From the NCBI GenBank assembly GCA_019456255.1, contig VRUG01000003.1:62001-126000 (forward strand): DNA of 64,000 nucleotides. The letters are read 5' to 3'. Origin of the DNA: Planctomycetota bacterium (GTDB taxonomy: Bacteria > Planctomycetota > Phycisphaerae > Sedimentisphaerales > Anaerobacaceae). Positions within the stretch are counted from its first letter, which is position 1, and every line of letters begins with the position of its first letter. The translations under genes and the position numbers were made by a program. Below are positions 18,502-27,777 of the stretch, in pieces. Under the pieces are notes generated by a model. It saw only the letters and a list, made by a program, of their open reading frames with translations. It had not been told where the DNA came from and did not search any database.

Positions 18502-18574
18502 TACCCCCAAGGGGAGTCGAACCCCTGTCACATGGATGAGAACCATGTATCCTAGGCCACTAGACGATGGGGGC
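18502..18574 (-). tRNA. tRNA-Glu (CTC)
   Basis: Acceptor stem GCCCCCA pairs with TGGGGGT (one G-U). The anticodon stem CATGG/CCATG encloses TTCTCAT, giving anticodon CTC. The T-arm is GGGTTCGACTCCC. No encoded CCA. Confidence 0.95.
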
Positions 18575-18734
18575 ATAGTCTAAAAGTCCAAGCAATTTAT
18601 AAGATACAGACGTCTTTTGCAAGCAATTCTTTATATATCTTTTTATTGTCGGTTACATTGCGGCTTTGACATTGTGGGGTATTTAGATTATCTTATAATC
18701 TGAATTTGATTAAATTTTTACTCATAGGTGCACT

Positions 18735-21479
18735 TTGAGCGATAATATAACAGATAAGAACGCGAAGAAGTATTTTGGAAGTGGTTTTCTTATTTGCCTT
18801 TCGATTTTCCTGTTGTCTCTTTTAGTTCGTCTTATTTATCTTTATCAAAGCTCGTCGAATCCGTCATTTTATATACCTCTGATAGATGCTGCCAATTATG
18901 ATGATATTGCCCGGCGATTCGCCGGAGGCGAGGGTATGGACAGCGGTTTTTTCTGGCAGCCTTTCTTTTATCAAATCTTTTTGTCGATTGTTTATATGCT
19001 TTCCGGAAGCTCAATCTTAGCAGCCAAAATTCTTCAGGTTATCGTAGGTTCATTTACCGCAGTCCTGACGTATAAGCTTGGTGAGAAGATTTTTGACCGG
19101 CGGATAGGGATTATCAGCGGAGTTGTCATGGTGTTTTATGGCCCTGCGTTGTTTTTTGAATCAGAGCTTTTGGCGGTTGGGTGGGCGGCTTTTTGGATGG
19201 TCGTAGTTTTGTTGCTGTTTTTAAAGCTCGAATCAAAACCTGCGAGTATCTGGTATTACATTTTGACTGGTATATGTATTGGCCTTGCGATTATCACGCG
19301 TCCTACCTTTGTTCCATTTTTATTTTTCGCAGTTGTTTGGCTGGCGTTGAAGTTTCGCAAAAACTTATCAATTCTTACTATCCGGATCGCGGCAATAGCG
19401 GGCGGTATTTTAATTATTACGGTACCGGTAGGTGTTGTATGTCACCATGTCATGGGAGATTTTAGAATTTTGCCGTCATCGGGCGGAGTTAATTTATATA
19501 TTGGTAATAATCCTGATTATTGCCGCACAGTGACGGCCAGGCCCGGGGATGAGTGGATTGACATTGTTGAGATGCCTGCCAGAGAGGGGCTTACAAAAGA
19601 CAAGCATGACGCGTTTTTCAAACAACAGGTAGTTGACTATGCTGCGGATGAGCCTTTTGCTTTTATTTCCGGTATGGTCGGCAAGGCAGTCGAATTCTTC
19701 AGTTCCAGAGAGATACCAAGAAATGTTGATGTTTATGTGGCAGGTAAATGGTCGTCGCTGTTGAGATTGCTGTTGTGGAAAGCCGGTGGTTTCGGATTTC
19801 CGTTTGGCATTATCTTGCCGTTAGCGATAATAGGTTTGATTTACAGATACCGCCTTATCCCTGGTCCGGTTCTGCTGTCCCTCATCTTGTATCCCTTATC
19901 AATCATTTTGGTATTTGTCTCAGGCAGATATAGAATGCCGATGGTTCCTGTTTTTGTGACACTTGCTTCTGCTGGATTTGTCAGCTTGTGTCAATTCCTA
20001 AAGGGTAAGGATTGGAAAAAGGTGTCAGCGATTGCGCTGATAATTTTGTTATCTGTTTTGGTCTCGACAATGCCCGGGCCTTTTTGTCAGGAAGAGCCGA
20101 ATTATGAAGCTGAGTTTTATTTTTACCTTGGGCTAATGAATGAGACGATGCAAAATGGTCCGGCGGAGAAGTCTATAGAGTTTTATAATCGTTGTCTGGA
20201 AATTGCGCCGGACTTTTATCCATCCTATGTTAGTTTAGGGGCGATATCTTTTGAGCAGAAAAAAAACGACCTTGCGGTAAAATATTTCACAAAAGTTCTT
20301 GAGCTAAAGCCCGATTATCACAGGGCTCATAATGCTCTTGGTCTGGCATTTTTGGATATGGGAGAGCTGGAGAAGGCGGCAGGGTATTTTCAGACGGCAT
20401 TGAAGCTTAGGCCGTATGACGAAGGGGGACACAATAATTTGGGATTGGCGTTTTCTCGGCAGGGCAAGTTGCGCGAAGCAGTCGAAGAGTTTGAATCAGC
20501 TTTGAGATTGAGGAGCGATAGCCATCAGACGCATAGCAATCTGGGAGCAACTCTTGTGGAAATGGGGAAATTAAACGAAGCCCTGATTCACTATCAAAAA
20601 GCCCTTGAGTTAAAACCAGATTACGCTGGCGCGATGGCCAGCATTGCCGACCTTTTGCAGCGACAGGATAAAAACGCAGAAGCAGTTATATATTATCAAA
20701 AGTTAATAGCTCTTGTTCCAGGTAATTCGCAGTTGCACCATAGTTTAGCAGTGGTGCTTACGAAGATGGGGGAATTAGAGCTGGCAATTGAGCATTATAA
20801 GAAGGCGATAGAATTGGTTCCTGACGCTCCTCAACTGCATCATGACTTTGCGGTCGCTTTACTCGAGTCAGGCAAAATAAAACGAGCCATTGACCACTTT
20901 AAAAAGGCTCTCGAAATCGAACCTGACAATTTTAAGACTCGCAAGAATTTGGCTATCCTGCTTTTTCAGACTGGCCAATTTGAGTTAGCTATCCAATATT
21001 TCGAGTATATTTTGAATGTTGATAAGAATTCACCTGAGATGGAAAAGATGTTGGCTATTGCTTACGCAAAATATGGTACGGCGTTTAAAAACCAATCGAA
21101 ATTTGCTCAGGCTATTGTGTATTGGAAAAAGGCAATAGCAATAAATAATAACTTTATCGCGGTTCATAATAATTTAGCGTGGACCCTTTCTGTGTATAAG
21201 GACGCATCATTTTATTCGCTGCGGGATGGAGTTGCTCATGCCCAAAGGGCCTGCGAGTTGACGGAAAATAAAAACGCTGCTCTTTTAGATACTTTGTCAG
21301 TTGCATACGCATCTAATAGAAATTTCAGCAAGGCGATTGAGACAGCAGAGAAGGCCTTGAAGATTGCCCGGTCGAATAACAGAGCACAGCTTGGAGAAGA
21401 GATCAGCGGGCATCTGGAGTTGTTTCGCTCGGGGAAAGCCTTCTATATGGAACTTCCAAGTGGGGATGTCGCAGAGTGA
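18735..21479 (+). CDS. GT39-like membrane glycosyltransferase fused to TPR repeats
   Basis: A 914-residue membrane protein. The first half (about 15-450) has some ten predicted transmembrane segments. Early in the protein, 'IPLIDAANYDDIARRFAGGEG' is recognisable as the acidic motif of GT-C (ArnT/PMT-like) enzymes (pieces: IPLIDAANYDD and IARRFAGGEG), and a FWQPFFYQIFL segment follows. The second half (about 470-900) is a run of about 11 TPR units. GT39-like enzymes transfer sugars from polyprenyl-phosphate donors on the outer face of the inner membrane. The start is TTG 18735 after AGGTG. The acceptor is unknown; fusion to TPRs suggests protein or complex binding. Confidence 0.8.
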   Translation: MSDNITDKNAKKYFGSGFLICLSIFLLSLLVRLIYLYQSSSNPSFYIPLIDAANYDDIARRFAGGEGMDSGFFWQPFFYQIFLSIVYMLSGSSILAAKILQVIVGSFTAVLTYKLGEKIFDRRIGIISGVVMVFYGPALFFESELLAVGWAAFWMVVVLLLFLKLESKPASIWYYILTGICIGLAIITRPTFVPFLFFAVVWLALKFRKNLSILTIRIAAIAGGILIITVPVGVVCHHVMGDFRILPSSGGVNLYIGNNPDYCRTVTARPGDEWIDIVEMPAREGLTKDKHDAFFKQQVVDYAADEPFAFISGMVGKAVEFFSSREIPRNVDVYVAGKWSSLLRLLLWKAGGFGFPFGIILPLAIIGLIYRYRLIPGPVLLSLILYPLSIILVFVSGRYRMPMVPVFVTLASAGFVSLCQFLKGKDWKKVSAIALIILLSVLVSTMPGPFCQEEPNYEAEFYFYLGLMNETMQNGPAEKSIEFYNRCLEIAPDFYPSYVSLGAISFEQKKNDLAVKYFTKVLELKPDYHRAHNALGLAFLDMGELEKAAGYFQTALKLRPYDEGGHNNLGLAFSRQGKLREAVEEFESALRLRSDSHQTHSNLGATLVEMGKLNEALIHYQKALELKPDYAGAMASIADLLQRQDKNAEAVIYYQKLIALVPGNSQLHHSLAVVLTKMGELELAIEHYKKAIELVPDAPQLHHDFAVALLESGKIKRAIDHFKKALEIEPDNFKTRKNLAILLFQTGQFELAIQYFEYILNVDKNSPEMEKMLAIAYAKYGTAFKNQSKFAQAIVYWKKAIAINNNFIAVHNNLAWTLSVYKDASFYSLRDGVAHAQRACELTENKNAALLDTLSVAYASNRNFSKAIETAEKALKIARSNNRAQLGEEISGHLELFRSGKAFYMELPSGDVAE

Positions 21480-21535
21480 CTTTACGTTTTATGAGTTCAG
21501 AGTTACGCTGTAATCGGTGCGGGAAAGTGAGATAA

Positions 21536-21609
21536 TAGCGGCGGAAGGATTTGAACCTTCGACCTCAGGCTTATGAATCCCGCGCTCTAACCAGCTGAGC
21601 TACGCCGCC
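21536..21609 (-). tRNA. tRNA-Met (CAT)
   Basis: Acceptor stem GGCGGCG pairs with CGCCGCT and the anticodon loop TTCATAA gives CAT. The D-arm GCTCAGCTGGTTAGAGC is typical of elongator Met. A TilS-modified Ile2 tRNA is possible in principle. Confidence 0.9.
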
Positions 21610-21746
21610 AATTACTCTTTCGAGGTTTTACAAGATACCAATTATTGCGATAGATTTCAAATATTTTGCAGAAAAAAAAGAAAAGGTTTTTCGAGCAAGA
21701 TATTACTTGCAATATCGGCCAAGGTTAGCTAATGTATGCACTTTTC

Positions 21747-21819
<73 letters not shown>

Positions 21820-21883
21820 TTGCTTTTTTGCGGTTTTGGGCGTGTAATGGCTGCTCAGCACCATAGAAACAACCGCTCGAAAA

Positions 21884-22315
21884 TCACTTCCAAATTTCGC
21901 CGCAGCTTTCGCATTTGTACTTTTTTTTCAGAAACGGGAGAGGAAACCTAAGGACCAGTATACCCAGATAGAACAATTTCCTGGAAAACTTTTCATATTC
22001 AATATTGTTACTGCCGCAGTTTGGGCAGGACGGATTTATGGCTTCTGGCTTCATATCTTTGTCTTCGGTTTCATTTAAGTCAATGTGTGTATCGGTTTCG
22101 AGTATTTCCAAAGCCTTGTCGGCATCAGATTCTCTAACCTGCAGTTTTATGCCTCGGTTTGCACTTGCAAAAAGCCAGTGCATTGATGCAAAATTCTTTC
22201 CAGCCAGAAAGCATTGTATGCCGTTTGCCTCTAATTTTATTCTTGCAAGTTCGGCTTGTGACGCAGGGTCCGGGCCATAAGAAAAATGACGTATTGTTAC
22301 GAGTTTGTTAGCCAT
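21884..22315 (-). CDS. DUF2007-domain protein with C-terminal zinc ribbon
   Basis: A 143-residue protein. The N-terminal half has the DUF2007 pattern (ELARIKLEANGIQCFLAGKN ... GIKLQVRESDADKALEIL), a ferredoxin-like domain described as a putative signal-transducing module. The C-terminal half is a zinc ribbon with CPNCGSNN and CESCGEIW. AAGGTGATACT precedes the ATG within a 20-base sequence that recurs upstream of the next gene. Function unknown. Confidence 0.8.
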   Translation of the reverse strand: MANKLVTIRHFSYGPDPASQAELARIKLEANGIQCFLAGKNFASMHWLFASANRGIKLQVRESDADKALEILETDTHIDLNETEDKDMKPEAINPSCPNCGSNNIEYEKFSRKLFYLGILVLRFPLPFLKKKYKCESCGEIWK

Positions 22316-22332
22316 AGTATCACCTTGCCTTT
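22313..22332 (-). repeat. 20-bp direct repeat, copy A
   Basis: Matches 23193-23212 at 18 of 20 bases. On the minus strand each copy supplies AAAGGCAAGGTGA followed by an ATG start. The two copies bracket the 286-residue gene. Confidence 0.8.
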
Positions 22333-22334
22333 AG

Positions 22335-23195
22335 TTATGTAGCTTTACTTGCAAGTTTTGATGTTGCATAGAAAAGCATTTTTGCTTGCTTGTTTAGGTT
22401 GTCTATTTTCACAGTTAGATTAGGTTGTTTGAACTCATCTGGATATATTAAAGCAAAGATTTTAAATACAATAGACACTGTTGATAAAACTGCACATAGG
22501 CTATGACGCATTAAAACCTCGTTTGGGTTTAAAATATTCATGTTGTAGCCAGAACCATCTTGTTTCTCCTCTAAATTTGAAAATACTGTCAACTCATTAG
22601 GATGAGCACCCCAATCGATAGTATCTTCATAACAATTCCTTGCTTCTTTTGTTATGCTTTTTGACTTTGCTTCTAAGGCTTTCCATATTTTTCCAATAGC
22701 AAAAACTTCTCTACACTTTTTCTTATGAGCTTCACTATCACACCTTTCTGTCCATATTGTGGCATATTCGGGATTCTCAGCTATATAAAAGGCGTACAAG
22801 CTGTTTTCGATGCAAGCTCTTAATAATACCCAAGTTTCAGTTATTTGTCCGCTGAAAGAAAGCCTTACAGCACCAAAAAAACAACCGTAAGCCCTCGCAA
22901 ATAATGAAATTGAGATAAGGCCTTTTAAATCCGAATGAGATAACAATTTAATCGCATCTTCAAATATCTCAGCTGCTTTGATTAAACATTCACAATAAGG
23001 TCTTAACTCCAAAAAGCTCACGCCGATATTAAAAAACGCAGCTTTAATATTCTTTGAAAGTACGTCTTTGCCCCAGTTGGTTTCTTCAAGTTTGCTTAAA
23101 AGTTCTGTAAAAGAAATTTCGCTGACATCTTTCCCGTCTTGCTTGGCTTTATGCCCTCTCTTGTTTTTCTGTGAAGAGTGTTCTCGTATTTTCAT
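22335..23195 (-). CDS. Hypothetical helical protein (286 residues)
   Basis: No family recognised with confidence. The protein is Lys-rich at the N-terminus and mainly helical. 'ITETWVLLRACIENSLYAFYIAENPEY' (seen in parts as TETWVLLRACIENSLY and AFYIAENPEY) recalls the helix pair of DUF5677/HEPN-like proteins, which is suggestive only. The gene is flanked by two near-identical 20-base sequences that each contain a Shine-Dalgarno site and a start codon. It lies 16 bases after the 107-residue gene and is likely cotranscribed with it. Confidence 0.5.
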   Translation of the reverse strand: MKIREHSSQKNKRGHKAKQDGKDVSEISFTELLSKLEETNWGKDVLSKNIKAAFFNIGVSFLELRPYCECLIKAAEIFEDAIKLLSHSDLKGLISISLFARAYGCFFGAVRLSFSGQITETWVLLRACIENSLYAFYIAENPEYATIWTERCDSEAHKKKCREVFAIGKIWKALEAKSKSITKEARNCYEDTIDWGAHPNELTVFSNLEEKQDGSGYNMNILNPNEVLMRHSLCAVLSTVSIVFKIFALIYPDEFKQPNLTVKIDNLNKQAKMLFYATSKLASKAT

Positions 23196-23212
23196 AGCTT
23201 CACCTTGCCTTT
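23193..23212 (-). repeat. 20-bp direct repeat, copy B
   Basis: Second copy of the translation-initiation repeat, giving the Shine-Dalgarno site and ATG of the 286-residue gene. It may mark the junction of an inserted or duplicated segment. Confidence 0.8.
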
Positions 23213-23535
23213 TACTTTAAACACAACATTACAACAATGCTGATACAAGCTGCTATTGCAGCTATCGCCGCCCATATACAAGACCATTTTGCAGAGCTAC
23301 ACGCTTGTTTTGCTAATTTTGAAGAATTTTCTGCTGAAATACAAGCATTGCACATCATCTCTGACTGTAGATAGGTATGTATGTTGTGGTAGAGGGTATA
23401 TGTGTCACGAGCACCATCGGCAGAAAAATTGTAAACTCCGTATTCTTTAGCAATCTCTTGTAAACGTACAGGCCGCTCTTTTTCAGATAATTCACTTATT
23501 TCTTTTAGCTTTTTTTTAATTTCTTCATTTGTCAT
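23212..23535 (-). CDS. Small C-terminally membrane-anchored protein
   Basis: A 107-residue protein with a charged N-terminus (MTNEEIKKKLKEISEL) and a central region ending in one predicted transmembrane helix (about 86-106, CIWAAIAAIAACISIVVMLC). Not recognised as a named family. GGAGAAAAA precedes the ATG. It heads the accessory pair with the 286-residue gene and is probably tail-anchored in the inner membrane. Confidence 0.55.
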   Translation of the reverse strand: MTNEEIKKKLKEISELSEKERPVRLQEIAKEYGVYNFSADGARDTYTLYHNIHTYLQSEMMCNACISAENSSKLAKQACSSAKWSCIWAAIAAIAACISIVVMLCLK

Positions 23536-23753
23536 TTTTTCTCCTTTTGGGTTGCTGCATTGTTCTTTATATTATTGATAATAGAGTACCACTATTTTAT
23601 TGTGTGAGCAAGGGATATAGGGGAAATTGCGGGTGTGTGTGAGATATGCCTGGACAGTCAGTTTTCGCTTGCTATTTTTGGGATTTTTGGTTATGTTTTT
23701 AGGCTGACACATCGGTTATTAACGAAATTTAAAAGATTTAAGAGGATAAATTT

Positions 23754-25340
23754 ATGTCAAAGCACTTCAAGTTTTCAGCAGTTATTGTAATCACTATGCT
23801 AATTTCAACGGTATGTTTCGCAGGGGGCGGCTATAAGCTGGTATGGGAGGACCAATTCGATGGTGACAAGATAAATCATGAGAATTGGGGCCATATGATC
23901 GGCGATGGTGCGCTTTATGGTATTCCTGACGGTTGGGGCAATCACGAGCTGCAATACTATACCGAAAGAAAAGAAAATTCATATATCGAAGACGGCAAGC
24001 TCGTCCTCGCAGCTAAGAAAGAAGATTATCAAGGCATGAACTACACTTCGGCGAGAGTGGTTTCGCATCATAGGAAGGATCTCAAGTACGGCAAGATAGA
24101 AGCGAGAATTAAATTGCCATCGGGTAAAGGTCAATGGTGTGCGTTTTGGATGATGCCGACGGACTCTGCTTACGGCAAATGGCCATTGAGCGGTGAGATA
24201 GATATTCTTGAAGCTACGAACGCGTCGCCTGACAGGGTTATGAGCAGTATTTTTTACGGCGCTCCGTGGCCTGGAATGGAACACATTTCGCGATTTTCCG
24301 AAGAGGGGTGGGAGAAGAAGGGCGACCTGTCGCAGGAATATCATGTCTATACTCTGGAATGGCAGCCTTACGAGATGAGATGGTACTTCGACGGGAGGCT
24401 TTACTCGGCACAGAACAAGTGGTTCACTACGGCGGCGCCTTATCCGGCACCGTTCGATAAGGAATTTTATCTGCTCTTTAACATCGCGGTAGGGGGCTCT
24501 GGGCCTGGGGACCCGGATGAGACAACTGTATGGCCTATGAAGATGTATGTCGATTGGGTAAAGGTATATCAGTCCGACAACCTGCCGCCAATGTTGAAAA
24601 TCTTAAGTCCTAAAGACAATGCCAATGTTCCGGCGGGTAAGCCTATCGAGATAAAGGTCGAGGCATTGGATGTGGACGGCAGTATTGACAGGGTTGAGTT
24701 TTATGATGAGTCAGATGAGTTGATCGGGAAGAAAACTTCACCGCCTTACACTTTGAATTGGGACACCGGCGACGGTTGCTACAAGGTGACGGTGAAGGCT
24801 TACGATAATGATGATTTTGTGAACGCTGCCCACGTGACATTGACAAAAGGTGTAGGCTGTCCGCAACTTCCGTATCACGGCAAGGCGATGAGCATACCGG
24901 GGAGAATCGAGGCCGAAGACTTCGATAAGGGCATACAGGATGAGGCTTACCATGACAGTGACAGGGGCAATAACGGCGGGCAGTACCGCAAGAACTCGGA
25001 TGTTGATATTGTTATCGGTGAAAAAGGTGCAGGCTATGCTCTTGGGTGGATGATGTCGGGCGAGTGGCTTGAATACGCTGTTAATGTTGCCAAGAGCGGT
25101 AGTTATGATGTCAAGTTCAGGGTAGCTTCGGAGCCTGGTACCGGGAAGTTTCGTCTGGAATTTGATGGTGTTGCCAAGACGGACGCTCTGGAAGTCGGCA
25201 AGACGGGCGGATGGGAAAGCTATACCGATATCGTTGTAAAGGGCGTTGAGCTCGAAGCTGGTGAGCACATCATGAAATTCTTCGTCGTTTTTGAAGGGTT
25301 GAATCTCGACTACATTGAATTTACGCCAGCAAGTAAGTAA
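23754..25340 (+). CDS. GH16 beta-glucanase with Ig-like and CBM6 domains
   Basis: Second secreted GH16-Ig-CBM6 enzyme, same architecture as the 6725-8341 protein. Signal peptide MSKHFKFSAVIVITMLISTV then GH16 with GEIDILEAT (Glu148, Glu153). An Ig-like region around 285-365 has VDGSIDRVEFYDESDELIG, and the CBM6 (about 375-527) ends 'FEGLNLDYIEFTPASK'. AGAGGA precedes the ATG. Likely cleaves beta-1,3-glucan. The two enzymes share closely matching phrases (for example WQPYEM-WFDG-LYS), which indicates paralogues. Here it is isolated from other hydrolases and converges on sppA. Confidence 0.9.
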   Translation: MSKHFKFSAVIVITMLISTVCFAGGGYKLVWEDQFDGDKINHENWGHMIGDGALYGIPDGWGNHELQYYTERKENSYIEDGKLVLAAKKEDYQGMNYTSARVVSHHRKDLKYGKIEARIKLPSGKGQWCAFWMMPTDSAYGKWPLSGEIDILEATNASPDRVMSSIFYGAPWPGMEHISRFSEEGWEKKGDLSQEYHVYTLEWQPYEMRWYFDGRLYSAQNKWFTTAAPYPAPFDKEFYLLFNIAVGGSGPGDPDETTVWPMKMYVDWVKVYQSDNLPPMLKILSPKDNANVPAGKPIEIKVEALDVDGSIDRVEFYDESDELIGKKTSPPYTLNWDTGDGCYKVTVKAYDNDDFVNAAHVTLTKGVGCPQLPYHGKAMSIPGRIEAEDFDKGIQDEAYHDSDRGNNGGQYRKNSDVDIVIGEKGAGYALGWMMSGEWLEYAVNVAKSGSYDVKFRVASEPGTGKFRLEFDGVAKTDALEVGKTGGWESYTDIVVKGVELEAGEHIMKFFVVFEGLNLDYIEFTPASK

Positions 25341-25342
25341 AC

Positions 25343-26368
25343 CTAAGGCGCGCTCCAAAGATACATAAGCTGAGGAGTGTTAAATTCGTAGAGCGTATCT
25401 CTGTCTATCTTTAGGATGGCATTGGTTTTGGCGTTTAGAAAGTTCGCAAGCGAAAAGGGCTTTTGATATTCAATGACGAGAGCGTCATCTATACCGGCGA
25501 GTGACTTAATTTCTTCTATCGCTTCATCGAGGTATCCGATTTTATCTATTAACTTTTCTTCAAGTGCTTCGGCGGCGCCATAGATGCTGCCGTCGGCTAA
25601 TCGCCTGACCTGGTCGATGTCAAGTTCGTCACGGCTGTCAGTGACAATATTAACGAAGCGTTCGTAGGCGGGCTGGATAAGTTTGTCGTCGATATATTTC
25701 AGCTGTTCTTCGGTTGGTTTGCTAAATGAGCTTGGCCAGTCTTTTCTCCGGCCCGACTTTACAACTACCGGATGGATGCCGAGTTTTTCTTCGAGCAAAT
25801 CCTCCAATACGAGGTAGCCCATTATTACGCCGATCGAACCGGTAATTGTGGTAGGTTCGGCTACGATTTTGTTACATGCTGCCGAGGTGTAATATCCGCC
25901 CGACGCGGCGATGCCCTGCATGAAAGCTACTATTGGTTTGTCCGTTTCTTTGCGGTATTTTCGGATTTCGTTGTAGATATTGTCACTTGCGGAAATGGTT
26001 CCGCCGGGCGATGCGACTTTAAGTATCAGTCCCTTGACTCGCTTGTCTTTTTTTGCCGCTTTTAATTGTTGGAATATGTCCTGAGCGGTTTCACTATTGA
26101 TGATTCCCTGAATATTGATTATGGCGATCTTATTTGAACGCGGCCCGGATTGTATGACGGCTTCTATGTATTGGTTTTTCTCGCCGGCGGAAAAGAAAAC
26201 TACCACCCCTAACAAAAGCATGAACAGAGCAGCGTTGCCGACGATGACCAGCCCTATTAAAACGCCCCATAAGACTTTCCACCCGCTTCGTTTTTTTTGC
26301 GGGCTTGACGTTTCATTGATTGCTGACGGTGGAGATTGGGGTATGTCCTGGTTATGTTCAAAATCCAT
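25343..26368 (-). CDS. sppA: Signal peptide peptidase SppA
   Basis: Membrane-anchored serine protease of family S49 that degrades cleaved signal peptides. A cytoplasmic N-terminus of 30 residues leads to one transmembrane helix (about 32-60). Catalytic Ser156 lies in QGIAASGGYYTSA and the general-base Lys in the KSGRRKD cluster (204-209). TITGSIGVI is another S49 hallmark. The 341-residue length fits the short bacterial form. Expected in a lineage exporting many proteins. Confidence 0.92.
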   Translation of the reverse strand: MDFEHNQDIPQSPPSAINETSSPQKKRSGWKVLWGVLIGLVIVGNAALFMLLLGVVVFFSAGEKNQYIEAVIQSGPRSNKIAIINIQGIINSETAQDIFQQLKAAKKDKRVKGLILKVASPGGTISASDNIYNEIRKYRKETDKPIVAFMQGIAASGGYYTSAACNKIVAEPTTITGSIGVIMGYLVLEDLLEEKLGIHPVVVKSGRRKDWPSSFSKPTEEQLKYIDDKLIQPAYERFVNIVTDSRDELDIDQVRRLADGSIYGAAEALEEKLIDKIGYLDEAIEEIKSLAGIDDALVIEYQKPFSLANFLNAKTNAILKIDRDTLYEFNTPQLMYLWSAP

Positions 26369-26403
26369 AATTGAATCCTTTCAAAAAGTGTTTCAGGATT
26401 ATT

Positions 26404-27378
26404 TCAACTTTTCACTTTGTCGGCTTTAGCTTTTTCTGTTTCTTCTTTTGGGCGATGTTTCCATCTTCGGTGCAGCCACCAATATTGGCTTGGGTCCACA
26501 CGGACAAACTTTTCGATTTCCGCGGTGTATTCCTGCGTTATCCATCTGAGCGGGTCATCCTTGTCGGCCCATTCTTCCGGTAATATTACTCTATCTATCG
26601 CTATTTCGAAATAAAATTTATTTCCGACCCTTCTGCTGTAAGCAATACCTATCGGCAGGTTATATGTCATCGCTAATAAGCCTATACTTTTGTAGGTACT
26701 GGCTTTTCTGCCGAAGAAGTCTACGAACAATCCTTTTCTGCCAGCGTCCTGGTCAGCTATAAAGCATAGTGTCGCTCCGGATGAGCTTATGTGTTCCATC
26801 ATAGCCGAAGCGCCTTTCTTGTCGATTATTTTTTGTCCGGCGCGTTTGCGGACGCCGTACAGATAGTCGCTGATAAATTTATTGTCTAATGGGCGGGCAA
26901 TACTGTAGGCATCGAAATCGAAAAGTCCGAGCATATATCCCATTATCTCGAAGTTTGAATAATGTGCGGCTATCATCAAAAAGCCATTGCCCTCTTTCAT
27001 GAGCCACTTTGCGTATTCGCCTTTCTTGAAATTACAATAGTCACGCCAGTTGGATTTTTTTACAAGTCTCGGTGTGAAAAGCATGTCCACTGTCAACATT
27101 ACGATTTGCTCAAAGCTTCTTTTGCCGGTTTCCCACATCCACTGCTCGTTTTTTTCCGGGAAACTTTCCCTGAGATTATTCAAAGCTCGTTTTCTGCCTC
27201 GATGATAATATTTCCAGAGACATCTGCCCAAAAAGCATGCGAAACGCAGATTAGTTTCGATATTGAAGAGATGGAGAATAAATATGAGAACCCTGACGCC
27301 GGCATAGCTTATCCAGTCTTTAAGCAGATTTCGTTTTTTTCTTTTCTTTTTCTTCTTTTGAGTAGTTGTCTGAATCAT
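26404..27378 (-). CDS. LpxL/HtrB-family lipid A acyltransferase
   Basis: Inner-membrane lysophospholipid acyltransferase-like protein. The H-x4-[DE] catalytic motif is HYSNFE, followed by a conserved ARPLDNK block and 'FIADQDAGRKGLFVDFFG' (parts: FIADQDAGRKG, LFVDFFG). The C-terminus has QYWWLHRRWKHRP, a strong family marker. ATG 27378 is used because the upstream TTG 27414 has no better signal. It implies acylated lipid A or a related glycolipid, so an outer membrane with lipopolysaccharide-like lipid. A poly-Lys tract (KKKKKRKKR) at the N-terminus is notable. Confidence 0.85.
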   Translation of the reverse strand: MIQTTTQKKKKKRKKRNLLKDWISYAGVRVLIFILHLFNIETNLRFACFLGRCLWKYYHRGRKRALNNLRESFPEKNEQWMWETGKRSFEQIVMLTVDMLFTPRLVKKSNWRDYCNFKKGEYAKWLMKEGNGFLMIAAHYSNFEIMGYMLGLFDFDAYSIARPLDNKFISDYLYGVRKRAGQKIIDKKGASAMMEHISSSGATLCFIADQDAGRKGLFVDFFGRKASTYKSIGLLAMTYNLPIGIAYSRRVGNKFYFEIAIDRVILPEEWADKDDPLRWITQEYTAEIEKFVRVDPSQYWWLHRRWKHRPKEETEKAKADKVKS

Positions 27379-27777
27379 AAACAGCGATTTTAGAGCAAAA
27401 AAACGGTTTGTCAAGGGTAAGAAATATTCGTTACTTTGTTCGGTTTGTGGAGGTTGGGTTGGTCCTTAAGGGTAAGTTTTTTTGGGATTTTTGCCGATAA
27501 AACAGTTTTTTTTGTAACAAAAACCGATTTTGAGCGTCTAATAGTATAAAGCCCTGCAATTCAACGCTGGCAATATAGGTAATCTAAAAGGCCATAATAT
27601 TGACAAAAACCCTTTATTTGTATATAATTGCGAAGATAGGGAGCGTTTTTTTATGGCATGGTGGCAACATAGGCAACTATGGTGCTTGTGGTATAGTCTC
27701 TACAGGCAATATTGCCCAGTATGAGGTGCTATGGTAGTGGTCCATGGGTGGCGACTAATTGGATGGACGGGATCTTT
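27379..27777. other. Intergenic control region upstream of the TolC-family gene
   Basis: About 400 bases separating two divergent genes. It holds a near-perfect promoter (27600-27628), a 12-base palindrome GGCAATATTGCC at 27705-27716, and related GGCAAY-type repeats at 27569, 27663 and 27672. No open reading frame is supported. Confidence 0.6.
27600..27628 (+). promoter_or_regulatory. Consensus sigma70 promoter
   Basis: TTGACA (27600-27605), 17-base spacer, TATAAT (27623-27628): a perfect match at all twelve positions. It drives the TolC-family gene with a leader of about 145 bases. Confidence 0.8.
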
